From assembly GCF_008727865.1 (NCBI RefSeq), contig NZ_VTWU01000003.1:186001-250000 (forward strand): a stretch of 64,000 nucleotides of DNA, written 5' to 3'. Below the pieces are notes generated by a model. It saw only the letters and a program-made list of their open reading frames with translations, searched no databases and was not told the DNA's origin. This stretch comes from Hymenobacter busanensis (GTDB taxonomy: Bacteria; Bacteroidota; Bacteroidia; Cytophagales; Hymenobacteraceae). Positions within the stretch are counted from its first letter, which is position 1. Each line of letters begins with the position of its first letter. This document shows positions 25,351 through 33,050 of the stretch, piece by piece. Both the position numbers and the translations under genes were made by a program.

Positions 25351-26154
25351 ATGACAGATTTCACCCAACTTAGCCTCCAGGTAGCCGAGGTAGCGCGCCG
25401 CGCCGGCGCATTCATTCGCCAGGAAGCTGCGGGCTTCGACCGCAGCCGCATTCAGGTAAAAGGCGTGCACGATTTGGTGTCGTACGTCGATCAGGAATCG
25501 GAGAAGATGGTGGTGGCGGGGCTGCGCGAGCTGCTGCCCGAGGCCGGTTTCATCACCGAAGAAGGCACCGCTGGCGCCCCCAACCGCGCCGAGGAGTTTA
25601 CCTGGATTATCGACCCGCTCGACGGCACCACCAATTTCATTCACGGCCTGCCGTGCTACTCGGTGAGCATTGCCCTGATGCAGGGTTCTGAGCTGGTAGT
25701 AGGCGTGGTCTACGAAGTGAACCTCGACGAGTGCTTCCGGGCCGTGCGCGGTGGCGGGGCTTTTTGCAACGAGCAGCCCATCCGCGTGTCGACGGCTACC
25801 GAGCTGAACCACTCCCTCATTGCCACCGGCTTCCCCTACAGCAACTTCGCCCGCATCGATACCTACCTGCCCATTCTGAAGGAGTTTATGCGCCGCACCA
25901 ACGGTGTGCGCCGCGTGGGCTCGGCGGCCGTGGACCTGGCCTGGGTAGCCGCCGGGCGCTTCGAGGGCTATTTCGAGTTCAACATCAACTCCTACGACGT
26001 GGCAGCGGGCATTTTGCTGGTGCGCGAAGCCGGCGGCCGCGTCACGCAGTTTCGACACGAGGGCGACCCGGTATTCGGACGCGAAGTAGTGGCCAGCAAC
26101 GGCCACGTGCACGACGAAATGCAGGCGGTTATTGCGGAGTTCTGGCCGGCGTAA
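25351..26154 (+). CDS. Inositol monophosphatase family protein (SuhB/CysQ-like)
   Basis: A 267-residue Mg-dependent phosphatase. The metal motifs are in order: ITEEGTAG (first Glu), WIIDPLDGTTNFIHGLP (the Asp pair and DGT loop), and NINSYDVAAGILLVREAGG (the C-terminal Asp). By similarity it hydrolyses myo-inositol-1-phosphate or related sugar phosphates. The specificity among SuhB, HisN-like or CysQ roles is not resolved. Twelve bases later the small GTG gene begins. Confidence 0.92.
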   Translation: MTDFTQLSLQVAEVARRAGAFIRQEAAGFDRSRIQVKGVHDLVSYVDQESEKMVVAGLRELLPEAGFITEEGTAGAPNRAEEFTWIIDPLDGTTNFIHGLPCYSVSIALMQGSELVVGVVYEVNLDECFRAVRGGGAFCNEQPIRVSTATELNHSLIATGFPYSNFARIDTYLPILKEFMRRTNGVRRVGSAAVDLAWVAAGRFEGYFEFNINSYDVAAGILLVREAGGRVTQFRHEGDPVFGREVVASNGHVHDEMQAVIAEFWPA

Positions 26155-26166
26155 CAGCGTGCTGGC

Positions 26167-26490
26167 GTGAACCTGACGACGCTGAAACACAACTACCACG
26201 ATGCTTGGCTGGTGGCGTATGCGCTAGGGCCACGGCGCGAAATCGTGTTGACGGTCTGGCTGGACAGTGTCTGGAACCCGACTGTTCTCAATCCGGTCAC
26301 GTTGCGACTCAGCGCCATCGGCAACTACGAAGCTGTGGCAGGCTTTTTTACGCGTGCCTTTTCGGGCGCTTCATCCCGCAATTCGCTTGATGAAATTGAG
26401 CGCATAACACCTGAAGCGCCAGGGTTCCGAATTGCGTTTGCGGAGGCAGGAGAAATATTGGTGGCTGCGGCCAAAATTCAGGAAGCCTGA
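26167..26490 (+). CDS. Hypothetical small protein
   Basis: 107 residues starting with GTG 12 bases after the phosphatase stop. It opens LKHNYHDAWLVAYALGPRREIVLTVW and ends with a two-strand/helix region. There is no signal or membrane segment. The layout resembles small immunity-like or alpha+beta proteins of unknown role, but I do not recognise a family. It is probably co-transcribed with the upstream gene. Confidence 0.6.
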   Translation: MNLTTLKHNYHDAWLVAYALGPRREIVLTVWLDSVWNPTVLNPVTLRLSAIGNYEAVAGFFTRAFSGASSRNSLDEIERITPEAPGFRIAFAEAGEILVAAAKIQEA

Positions 26491-26519
26491 TGCCACCCGC
26501 AACTTTCTTGAGAGCCTTG

Positions 26520-26527
26520 TAGTTTTG
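26520..26527 (+). promoter_or_regulatory. -7 promoter box (TAGTTTTG) of the FeoB-associated gene
   Basis: This is an exact TAnnTTTG match with 8 bases to the ATG at 26536, again a near-leaderless arrangement. Confidence 0.5.
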
Positions 26528-26535
26528 TGCTCGTC

Positions 26536-26733
26536 ATGCTCTTCCAACAACTCATCATTGTCTTGCTCTTTGCGGCGGCGGCCGTGTACATCGGCCGGCG
26601 GCTGTGGCTGAGCTTCTTTGCCAAAAGCGACGGGGCCTGCCCCAAAGGCTGCGGCGGGGCCTGTGGTGCCATTAATGTAGAGCAGCTGCAGCGGCAGATC
26701 GAGGCCGCGCAGCAGCAGCGCCAACCGGTTTAA
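26536..26733 (+). CDS. FeoB-associated Cys-rich membrane protein
   Basis: 65 residues. One N-terminal TM helix (LIIVLLFAAAAVYIG) is followed by a cysteine cluster CPKGCGGACG and a short Gln-rich helix. This matches the bacterial FeoB-associated Cys-rich family, which usually neighbours the ferrous iron transporter FeoB, though no feoB is seen here. ATG 26536 is chosen over GTG 26527, which overlaps the promoter box. Confidence 0.8.
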   Translation: MLFQQLIIVLLFAAAAVYIGRRLWLSFFAKSDGACPKGCGGACGAINVEQLQRQIEAAQQQRQPV

Positions 26734-26761
26734 CAGAGCATTTCGCGTCGGCGATATAACC

Positions 26762-26807
26762 CGCCCCGCCCACGGCTGCGTATAGCCGAGGGCGGGGCGC
26801 CGTTTTT
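26762..26807 (+). terminator. Strong rho-independent terminator
   Basis: A long stem (CGCCCCGCCC with GGGCGGGGCG, plus inner CGGCT/AGCCG) is followed by TTTTT at 26803-26807. It ends the FeoB-associated transcript. Confidence 0.9.
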
Positions 26808-26871
26808 GGTTGCCGCACGGCCCCGGGGCGCCCCGCATCCTTCTCTCCAAACACCCCCACGCCCCACAACC

Positions 26872-27210
26872 ATGCAAGACAAAGAGCAAGAACGGTCCTT
26901 AGTGAACGTCGAGCGGAAGCTCAACCAAGACGGCTTTACCAAAGATTTCAACGTGACGGGCGGCCGCCTGCACACCATCGACAACACGGTGAAATCGTAC
27001 GGCCCCAACGAAGTAACCATCGTCGATTTCTACCGCTTCGAAGGCGAGTCGAACCCCGACGACATGTCCATTCTCTACGCCATTGAGTGCGCCGACGGCA
27101 CCCGCGGCACCATTTCCACCGCCTACGGCACCTACGCCGACGCCGAAACCGACGAGTTTCTGAAGACCGTGGAAGACTTGGGCAAGAACCTGGACAAAGC
27201 GCACAAGTAG
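26872..27210 (+). CDS. Conserved small cytoplasmic protein, unknown function
   Basis: 112 residues with an LNQDGFTKDFNV opening and a beta-rich centre (NEVTIVDFYRFEGESNPDDMSILYAIEC). Homologues in Bacteroidota are sometimes labelled phosphoribosylpyrophosphate synthetase, but no PRPP-synthase motif is present, so that label is not supported. It is flanked by strong terminators on both sides, making it an independent transcription unit. Confidence 0.7.
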   Translation: MQDKEQERSLVNVERKLNQDGFTKDFNVTGGRLHTIDNTVKSYGPNEVTIVDFYRFEGESNPDDMSILYAIECADGTRGTISTAYGTYADAETDEFLKTVEDLGKNLDKAHK

Positions 27211-27233
27211 CACGCCTCCCGCGCGTCGTTTTC

Positions 27234-27286
27234 CGCCGCCACCGGTTTGCGCCCTCCCCGAGGCCGTAGCCGGTGGCGGCGTCTTT
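27234..27286 (+). terminator. Terminator after the 112-residue protein gene
   Basis: A 12-bp perfect stem (27234-27245 with 27270-27281) is followed by TCTTTT. The 24-base loop is longer than usual. Confidence 0.6.
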
Positions 27287-27317
27287 TACCCGTATCCTGG
27301 CTACTGCTCCATTTGCT

Positions 27318-28604
27318 ATGAAAACAACCATTCCTGCCCACCCACTGAATTCCAGCACCGACTTAGACCCGCTTCTGCAGTCCATCGGCGACGCCCGCGT
27401 GGTGCTGCTGGGCGAGGCTTCGCACGGCACCCACGAGTACTACACCTGGCGCACGGCCATTACCAAGCGCTTGGTTGAGGAAAAGGGCTTTCAGTTTGTG
27501 GCCGTGGAAGGCGACTGGCCCGACTGCTTCGAGGTGAACTTGGCCGTGAAGCAGCTGCCCAACGGCCAGCCCGCCTCCCAACTGCTGCAAACCTTCAACC
27601 GCTGGCCCACCTGGATGTGGGGCAACTGGGAAATTGCGGCCCTTGTCGATTGGCTGCGGCAGCACAACGCCGCCCTCGCCGACAAGCAGAAAGTGGGCTT
27701 CTACGGGCTCGATGTGTACAGCCTATGGGAGTCGTTGGAGCAGATAATGCAGTACGCGGGCACCAAGGGCGAAGCCGCCGCGCAGGCCGCCCAGCGCGCC
27801 TACCACTGCTTCGAGCCCTATAGCGCCGACCCGCAGGAGTACGCCGAGGCCGTGGCCTTCGTGAGCAAAGACTGCGAAGACGAGGTGCTGCACATGCTGC
27901 GCGAGCTAAAACGCCGCACGCCCACCGCCGGCCCCGATGGCCTGAGCATGGAACTGGACTTTGCCACCGAGCAAAACGCCCTCGTGGCCGTGAATGCCGA
28001 GCGCTACTACAAGGCCATGCTGCGCGGCGGGGGCTCGTCGTGGAACGTGCGCGACCGGCACATGATGGAAACCCTGCAGCGCCTGCTCGAATTTCACGGC
28101 CCCGACAGCAAGGCCATCGTTTGGGAGCATAACACCCACATCGGCGACGCGCGCTACACCGACATGGCCGCCGACGGCATGGTGAACGTGGGCCAGCTGG
28201 CCCGCCAGCAGCTTGGCCGCAACCAAGTGTACGCCGTGGGCTTCGGCTCCTACCAAGGCTCGGTAATAGCGGGCAAGGCCTGGGGGGCGCCGCTCGAGAA
28301 AATGCCCGTGCCCGAAGCCCGCCGCAATTCCTGGGAGGCGCTGCTGCACACCGAGTTGGGCCGCAACGCGCTGCTGTTTTCCAGCGAAATCCGGCACCTG
28401 CCGGCGCTGCAGGAGCACATCGGCCACCGGGCCATTGGGGTGGTGTACCGACCCGAGCGGGAGCGGTACGGCAACTACGTGCCCACCGTGGTGCCCGAAC
28501 GCTACGACGCCTTTCTGCACTTCGAAACGACCCAGGCCCTGCATCCGCTGCCCACAACTACCGACCAGCACGTGCCGCCAGACCTATACCCCTGGGGCGA
28601 GTAG
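27318..28604 (+). CDS. Erythromycin esterase family protein
   Basis: A 428-residue hydrolase of the EreA/EreB-like superfamily. It shows VVLLGEASHGTHEYYTWR, with the catalytic-type Glu and His, then QFVAVEGDWPDCFEVN and VWEHNTHIGDARYTDM. Bacteroidete members of this type are common chromosomal genes, and macrolide resistance should not be assumed. ATG 27318 is used rather than 27273, because the upstream residues overlap the terminator. Its stop is 3 bases from the stop of the convergent ZIP gene. Confidence 0.88.
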   Translation: MKTTIPAHPLNSSTDLDPLLQSIGDARVVLLGEASHGTHEYYTWRTAITKRLVEEKGFQFVAVEGDWPDCFEVNLAVKQLPNGQPASQLLQTFNRWPTWMWGNWEIAALVDWLRQHNAALADKQKVGFYGLDVYSLWESLEQIMQYAGTKGEAAAQAAQRAYHCFEPYSADPQEYAEAVAFVSKDCEDEVLHMLRELKRRTPTAGPDGLSMELDFATEQNALVAVNAERYYKAMLRGGGSSWNVRDRHMMETLQRLLEFHGPDSKAIVWEHNTHIGDARYTDMAADGMVNVGQLARQQLGRNQVYAVGFGSYQGSVIAGKAWGAPLEKMPVPEARRNSWEALLHTELGRNALLFSSEIRHLPALQEHIGHRAIGVVYRPERERYGNYVPTVVPERYDAFLHFETTQALHPLPTTTDQHVPPDLYPWGE

Positions 28605-28607
28605 AAC

Positions 28608-29342
28608 TTAGAGCGCGTTGGCCAGCAGCGCCAGGCTCAGGCCCGCTACCGTGGCCACCAGCTTGCGCACGTTCACGTGGTGCTCGGGGCTGACCTCGAA
28701 CAGGATGGTGGTAGAAACGTGCAGGAAATTGCCGCTTACCAGGCCCAGCAGCGCCGGGTAGAAGCCGCCCTGCACCGCGGGGTCGATGTGGGCGTAGTGG
28801 CTGGTGAGCACGCCCAGCGGCGCGGCGGCGGCAAACAAGCCCAGCCACGGCAAGGCCCGCTGGAAACTGCCAAGGCGCGTGACGAGTACCGCCATGAGGG
28901 CAAACGCGGCCGGAATGTGGTGCAGCGCCACGCCGGTGAGGGTGGCGTAGAAGCCGTCGGGCGTGTGGCCGTGCGGGTCCTGCACCAAGATGCTGCCTTC
29001 CAGAAACGCGTGCAGCGTGAGCGAACCGAGCAACAGCCACGGCACGCCCGCATGGGCGTGCTCGGCGTGCACGTGCTGGTGGCCGTGCTCCACGCCTTCC
29101 GAAAACAGCTCCAGCACCAGCTGCCCAAAAAAGCCTGCCAGCACGAAATACCCCACGCGCTCGGGCGAGGTACCCAGCGTAAGGGCCTCGGGAAGCAAGT
29201 GCGTGAGCGTGAGCGTCACGAGGTAGGCCCCGCTAAACGCCAGCAACGGCCGCAGCCAGGTGGTGTGCAGCGTGGGCACAAACCGCGTGACCCACCCGGC
29301 ACCCAGCACCGTCCCAAAAAGCAGCAGCAGGGCTACAATCAT
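28608..29342 (-). CDS. ZIP family metal transporter
   Basis: A 244-residue inner-membrane transporter with about eight TM helices and a His-rich cytoplasmic loop (EHGHQHVHAEHAHAG) typical of ZIP proteins. The core helices carry LGSLTLHAFLEGS and VALHHIPAAFAL, with the conserved His and Glu/Pro that bind the divalent metal. The likely substrate is Zn or Fe/Mn; regulation is not visible. Confidence 0.88.
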   Translation of the reverse strand: MIVALLLLFGTVLGAGWVTRFVPTLHTTWLRPLLAFSGAYLVTLTLTHLLPEALTLGTSPERVGYFVLAGFFGQLVLELFSEGVEHGHQHVHAEHAHAGVPWLLLGSLTLHAFLEGSILVQDPHGHTPDGFYATLTGVALHHIPAAFALMAVLVTRLGSFQRALPWLGLFAAAAPLGVLTSHYAHIDPAVQGGFYPALLGLVSGNFLHVSTTILFEVSPEHHVNVRKLVATVAGLSLALLANAL

Positions 29343-29435
29343 CAGCTAAAATGAACAAGAACCGGTGTTGCCACAGCAATAATCGGCCACGGCCGCCGGC
29401 CCAGGCGCGGAAGCCCAGACCAGCAGAAAGCCGCG

Positions 29436-30182
29436 TTATTTCTTGAGAATGAAAATCATGCGCGGACTCGACTCTTCCACGTACGGGTTCAGGTCGTAGT
29501 CGCCCAACACTTCGGCCAGGCGCAGGCCGGCCAGGTAGAAGTATTCCCGAAACCGCTCTACGGTTAGGGCGCGCACGCGTTCCTGAAAATGCTGCGGCTG
29601 CCCTTCCCGGTCGGTAAAGCGAATTTCCTTCACGATAAAGTCCCGGTCGAGGTGGCGGTTCAAATGAAATGTGATGCCGTCGACGGTTTTTTCCTCGTGG
29701 GCCACCAGCTCGCGCACTGCCCGCTCGGTGTTCATGAAGTCGATAACCAGCTTGCCGCCGTATTGCAGGGCGTCGGCGGCATTGCGCAGGGCCACCACGT
29801 TTTCGGCCTCCTCATCGAAATACCCGAAGCTGGTGAACAGGTTCAGGATGAAGTCGAACGGGCCGTAGGGCAGCGGCGCGCGCATGTCGTGCACGTGGAA
29901 CTGCAGCCGCTCGTTGGCAAACTGCCGCGCGTGCTCGATGCTCTCGGGCGAGAGGTCGATGCCCGTCACGTTGTAGCCCTGCTGGTTGAGGTAGATGGCG
30001 TGGCGGCCCTTGCCGCAGGCCAGGTCCAGCAGCCGCTCCTTGGGCTTGGGGTGCAAGCGCACCAGCAGGTTGTCGAGGAAGTGCTGGGCCTCGTCCTGGT
30101 CGCGGTTGTGGTAGAGCTGGTGGTAGTACGGCGAATCGAACCAGGTGCTGAACCACTCGGCTTCGTGGCGGGTATGGGGCAT
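29436..30182 (-). CDS. Class I SAM-dependent methyltransferase
   Basis: 248 residues beginning MPHTRHEAEWFSTWFDSPYYHQLY, a family signature. Motif I is LLDLACGKGRHAIYL, followed by GYNVTGIDLSPESIEHAR and FDFILNLFTSFGYF. This is the bacteroidete methyltransferase_25 type. The substrate is unknown. The start at 30182 is preferred to 30338, because the upstream 52 residues lack homologue character and a near-consensus box (TATCTTTC) sits about 36 bases upstream. Confidence 0.85.
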   Translation of the reverse strand: MPHTRHEAEWFSTWFDSPYYHQLYHNRDQDEAQHFLDNLLVRLHPKPKERLLDLACGKGRHAIYLNQQGYNVTGIDLSPESIEHARQFANERLQFHVHDMRAPLPYGPFDFILNLFTSFGYFDEEAENVVALRNAADALQYGGKLVIDFMNTERAVRELVAHEEKTVDGITFHLNRHLDRDFIVKEIRFTDREGQPQHFQERVRALTVERFREYFYLAGLRLAEVLGDYDLNPYVEESSPRMIFILKK

Positions 30183-30369
30183 GCGCAGAAGGGAGGAGCG
30201 GCGTGGGAAGTAGCTGCCGAAAGATAACCCAGTGGCGAGAACCGGCCCGAAGACCTGCCCGCAACAGGACGCCGACGCCCCGGCACAGCCACCGACGCTG
30301 TGCATCGGAAGCCGCGCCGGGGCGCTCGGGTAGAACAAAGAGCTGGGTGCTAGACCAAAGTCCGCAAGC

Positions 30370-30762
30370 TTAGTTCTGGTTTTTCTCGCGCTGTCCGTCG
30401 CTCAGGTCGTGCTGCGTCTCGGCATCTTTGGTAGCCGCTTCGCCTTGCTTGCTGCCTTCGGCCTGCACCGCGTCGGCCGACATCGCGCCGCCCGCCGAGG
30501 GCTTCTCGGGTTTGCCGGCAGCCGGCGCCGTCGTCTGCTCTACATCCATGTGCGAGCTAACGGGCTCGGCAATGGCACCGCCCTTGTGCTGGCTCGGCGC
30601 ATCGGTGGCCAGGTCGAAGTTATCGGAGCTGCGGGTGCCGGGGGGAACTTGGTCAACCGACACTTTGCGGTCGGGGCGCCAGTCAGACGGTTCGCTGCTG
30701 CACGAGGCCAGGGCCAGCAGAGCTACGGCAGCCAGGCCCGAAACGAGGTTCTTGGAGGTCAT
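30370..30762 (-). CDS. Predicted lipoprotein, low-complexity
   Basis: 130 residues. The signal peptide SGLAAVALLALASC gives a lipobox cysteine at 21. The mature part is Ala/Asp/Glu/Lys/Gln-rich and probably disordered (SVDQVPPGTRSSDNFDLAT, QREKNQN). Function unknown. ATG 30762 gives a normal lipoprotein signal, which the longer frame to 30891 would bury. It lies 46 bases downstream of the YcxB-like gene on the same strand. Confidence 0.7.
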   Translation of the reverse strand: MTSKNLVSGLAAVALLALASCSSEPSDWRPDRKVSVDQVPPGTRSSDNFDLATDAPSQHKGGAIAEPVSSHMDVEQTTAPAAGKPEKPSAGGAMSADAVQAEGSKQGEAATKDAETQHDLSDGQREKNQN

Positions 30763-30808
30763 AAAAGCAAAAGAAGAAACGAAGTCGGAAATACGAAAAC
30801 CGGGCAAC

Positions 30809-31444
30809 TTAAGCTGCTTTGCCGCCGGCATCGGGCGCCGGAGTGCCGGCTTCGGCGGGCAAAAAGCCTTTGCGGCGCAAAATAGACTCAAAGAGCCGCA
30901 AGTCGTTTGGGGAGTTGAAAATGCGCGTGGGCAGGTGCAAAAATACCGGCACGTACATAACCTTGGCGGCCCAGGCGCGCCAGCCGGCCACCTGGCCGGT
31001 CATGTCGGGCTGCTTGAGGTACAGCACGTAGGCTTCTTTGTCGCGGCGCACGGTCTCAATCATGTCCCAGGTCAGGCGCATGCCCTGCTCCTGGTTGAGG
31101 CGCAGCAGCACCTGGCGCTGGTCCATTTCGTAGCTCACGCGCTCAAACAGGGCTTTGCTCTGCTCCATCTGCGTCACGCCCGTTACTTGGGCCGAGCGCA
31201 GCAGCACGTACAGCACCGTCACGAGCACCGCGGCGGCAATCCACCACCACGAAAACCAGAAAATGGCCGGCAACGACAGCACGACCAAGGGAATAACGGC
31301 CTGCCACCAGTCGCGCTTCCAAACCTGGGTGAGGGCCATTTTGGTGTAGGTGTCCTTGTCGAGCTGGTACTTCTTGGTGCGAATGGCCAGCGGTGAAGGT
31401 TGCTGCGCCACTTGCCGGCCGCGCATGTTATTGGGTTGTTGCAT
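30809..31444 (-). CDS. YcxB-like membrane protein
   Basis: 211 residues with two adjacent TM helices (WQAVIPLVVLSLPAIFWF and WWWIAAAVLVTVLYVLL) and a C-terminal soluble domain with RVSYEMDQRQVLLRLNQ and FLHLPTRIFNSPNDLRLFESIL, the YcxB-like layout. The role of that family is not established. It is probably transcribed together with the downstream lipoprotein. Confidence 0.72.
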   Translation of the reverse strand: MQQPNNMRGRQVAQQPSPLAIRTKKYQLDKDTYTKMALTQVWKRDWWQAVIPLVVLSLPAIFWFSWWWIAAAVLVTVLYVLLRSAQVTGVTQMEQSKALFERVSYEMDQRQVLLRLNQEQGMRLTWDMIETVRRDKEAYVLYLKQPDMTGQVAGWRAWAAKVMYVPVFLHLPTRIFNSPNDLRLFESILRRKGFLPAEAGTPAPDAGGKAA

Positions 31445-31507
31445 CTTCTTGGAAACGCTAAATGGCTGGATTGACGGCTGGTTGCTTGTTCTATAGCCGA
31501 ACAGCCC

Positions 31508-31525
31508 GCCATGCAGCCATTTAAC
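31508..31525. repeat. Short intergenic repeat, copy 2, 3' of nadC
   Basis: GCCATGCAGCCATTTAAC is the partner of the copy at 13990-14007, placed 12-29 bases after the nadC stop. Confidence 0.35.
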
Positions 31526-31536
31526 AGGTAAACGGG

Positions 31537-32409
31537 TTAGTAAGCTTTCAGGCTCAAATCCAGGCTTTTGATGGAGTGCGTGAGGGCACCCACCGAAATG
31601 TAGTCGACGCCCGTGGCCGCCACGGCGGCAATGGTGTGCTCGGTAATGCCGCCGGAGGCCTCCGTGGGGAAACGGCCGGCAATCAGGGCCACGGCCTCGC
31701 GCAGCATGGCCGGCGGCATGTTATCGAGCATGATGCGGTCGACGCCGCCCACTTCCAGCACCTGCTGCACTTCGGCCAGCGTGCGGGTTTCTACTTCGAT
31801 GGGCAGCTTTCGGCCGAGTTCCTGCAGATACCTATGCGTGGCCTCAATGGCTTGGCGAATACCGCCGGCGTAGTCCACGTGGTTGTCCTTCAGAATAATC
31901 ATGTCGAACAGCCCGTAGCGGTGGTTCACGCCGCCGCCGATGAGCACGGCCCATTTCTCGCACAGGCGGAAGTTGGGCGTGGTTTTGCGGGTGTCAAGCA
32001 GTTTGGCCGTGGTGCCAGCCAGCAGGCCGGTGAGATAGGCCGTGTGGGTAGCAATACCGCTCATGCGCTGCATGCAGTTGAGCACGAGGCGCTCGGCCGT
32101 GAGGATGCTGCGGGCCGGGCCTTCCACCGTCAGGGCCACGTCGCCGTGCTTCACGCGGCTGCCGTCGGGCAGCAGCACCTGCACCTGCAGCGTGGGGTCT
32201 ACTTCGCGGAAAATGAGCAGGGCCAACTCTACGCCGGCCAGCACGCCTTCGTCTTTCACCAGCAGGCGGGCTTGCTTGCGGGCAGCGGCCGGCACACCGG
32301 CCAGGGAAGAATGGTCGCCGTCGCCCACGTCTTCGGCCAGGGCCGATTGGATGAAGGCGTGAAGGGCTTCGGGGCGGAGGTAGGGTGCGGGGGGGAGGGC
32401 GTTTAGCAC
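31537..32409 (-). CDS. nadC: Nicotinate-nucleotide pyrophosphorylase (carboxylating)
   Basis: A 290-residue quinolinate phosphoribosyltransferase that makes nicotinate mononucleotide from quinolinate and PRPP. It shows EDVGDGDHSSLAGV, ERLVLNCMQRMSGIAT, LLDTRKTTPNFRLCEKWAV, GGVNHRYGLFDMIILKDNHVD and GVDYISVGALTHS, covering the whole active site. It begins with GTG at 32409, 4 bases after a TATTTTTG box that merges with the upstream gene's terminator. No nadA/nadB are in the window. Confidence 0.96.
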   Translation of the reverse strand: MLNALPPAPYLRPEALHAFIQSALAEDVGDGDHSSLAGVPAAARKQARLLVKDEGVLAGVELALLIFREVDPTLQVQVLLPDGSRVKHGDVALTVEGPARSILTAERLVLNCMQRMSGIATHTAYLTGLLAGTTAKLLDTRKTTPNFRLCEKWAVLIGGGVNHRYGLFDMIILKDNHVDYAGGIRQAIEATHRYLQELGRKLPIEVETRTLAEVQQVLEVGGVDRIMLDNMPPAMLREAVALIAGRFPTEASGGITEHTIAAVAATGVDYISVGALTHSIKSLDLSLKAY

Positions 32410-32413
32410 GGGG

Positions 32414-32421
32414 CAAAAATA
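32414..32421 (-). promoter_or_regulatory. -7 promoter box (TATTTTTG) of nadC, overlapping a terminator
   Basis: This is an exact TAnnTTTG match with 4 bases to the GTG start. It is part of the T-rich tail of the hairpin at 32424-32450, so one short sequence ends one gene and starts the next. Confidence 0.5.
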
Positions 32422-32423
32422 GC

Positions 32424-32450
32424 AAAAGGCCCCGACATGCGCCGGGGCCT
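32424..32450 (-). terminator. Terminator of the DUF4783 gene
   Basis: An 8-bp stem AGGCCCCG/CGGGGCCT has an 8-base loop. On the minus strand it is followed by TTTTGCTATTTTTG. It is 55 bases after the stop at 32505. Confidence 0.75.
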
Positions 32451-32504
32451 GCTAGGCAGGAAATCAGGCCAAGAAGTACTTAGGAATGTACAGGTTGGGC
32501 CAAA

Positions 32505-32906
32505 TTACTCGTGCGTGAAATCCATCGTATCGATCTGCAAGGCACCGCCGTCGGCCGGTTTCATCTTGATGAACACCCGGTAGTTGCCCGACTTGGCGCC
32601 GAACTTGCCCACCGCATATTGGATGCCACCGCCCGATGCACCTTGGTGCACGAGCTCGAAGGATGCCGGGCCGTTTTTGGCGAAGAAATCCTTGAGCACA
32701 AATTCCGCTTGCGTGGCGCTGAAGCTCTGCTTGTCGCCGTCGAACCCCAGTTCGACGGTGCCGGCAAAGTACTGCGCCACGGCGCGGGAGGAGCCACTGC
32801 GAATGGCCGCGCGCACCGCGCTGAAAGCCTCGCCTTGTGCTTGGGCCCCCATCGTCATCACGCTGAAGCAGATGATGGTGAGCACCCGAAAAATGAATTG
32901 TTTCAT
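32505..32906 (-). CDS. DUF4783 domain-containing exported protein
   Basis: 133 residues. The signal peptide (FRVLTIICFSVMTMGAQAQ) is followed by an NTF2-like DUF4783 domain: SGSSRAVAQYFAGTVELGFDG, KQSFSATQAEFVLKDFFAKN and the terminal IDTMDFTHE. The family is common in Cytophagales and its function is unknown. It lies upstream of nadC but has its own terminator. ATG 32906 (MKQFIFRVL) is taken rather than 32915. Confidence 0.85.
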   Translation of the reverse strand: MKQFIFRVLTIICFSVMTMGAQAQGEAFSAVRAAIRSGSSRAVAQYFAGTVELGFDGDKQSFSATQAEFVLKDFFAKNGPASFELVHQGASGGGIQYAVGKFGAKSGNYRVFIKMKPADGGALQIDTMDFTHE

Positions 32907-33037
32907 AGTGTGCAAAAAGACTGCACCCGCCGGTACACCAAAATTGTGCCAACCGGTTGCAGAGGCGGGATATAGGTAGTAATTAGCGGCGGTGCCCCAA
33001 ATTAGCGAATCGGTGGCGTTCGGCAGTACGGCGCGCC

Positions 33038-33045
33038 TATCTTTG
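33038..33045 (+). promoter_or_regulatory. -7 promoter box (TATCTTTG) of gpmI
   Basis: This is an exact match with five bases (CAGCC) to the ATG at 33051. It implies a leaderless gpmI mRNA. Confidence 0.65.
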
Positions 33046-33050
33046 CAGCC

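Noticed and set aside
26872-27210. Phosphoribosylpyrophosphate synthetase, as such proteins are sometimes labelled
   Set aside because: The protein is 112 residues and lacks the PRPP loop and ATP-binding motifs of that enzyme.
27318-28604. Acquired macrolide-resistance determinant
   Set aside because: It is a chromosomal erythromycin-esterase-like gene of normal composition, without mobile elements or a resistance cluster. Resistance cannot be inferred from family membership.
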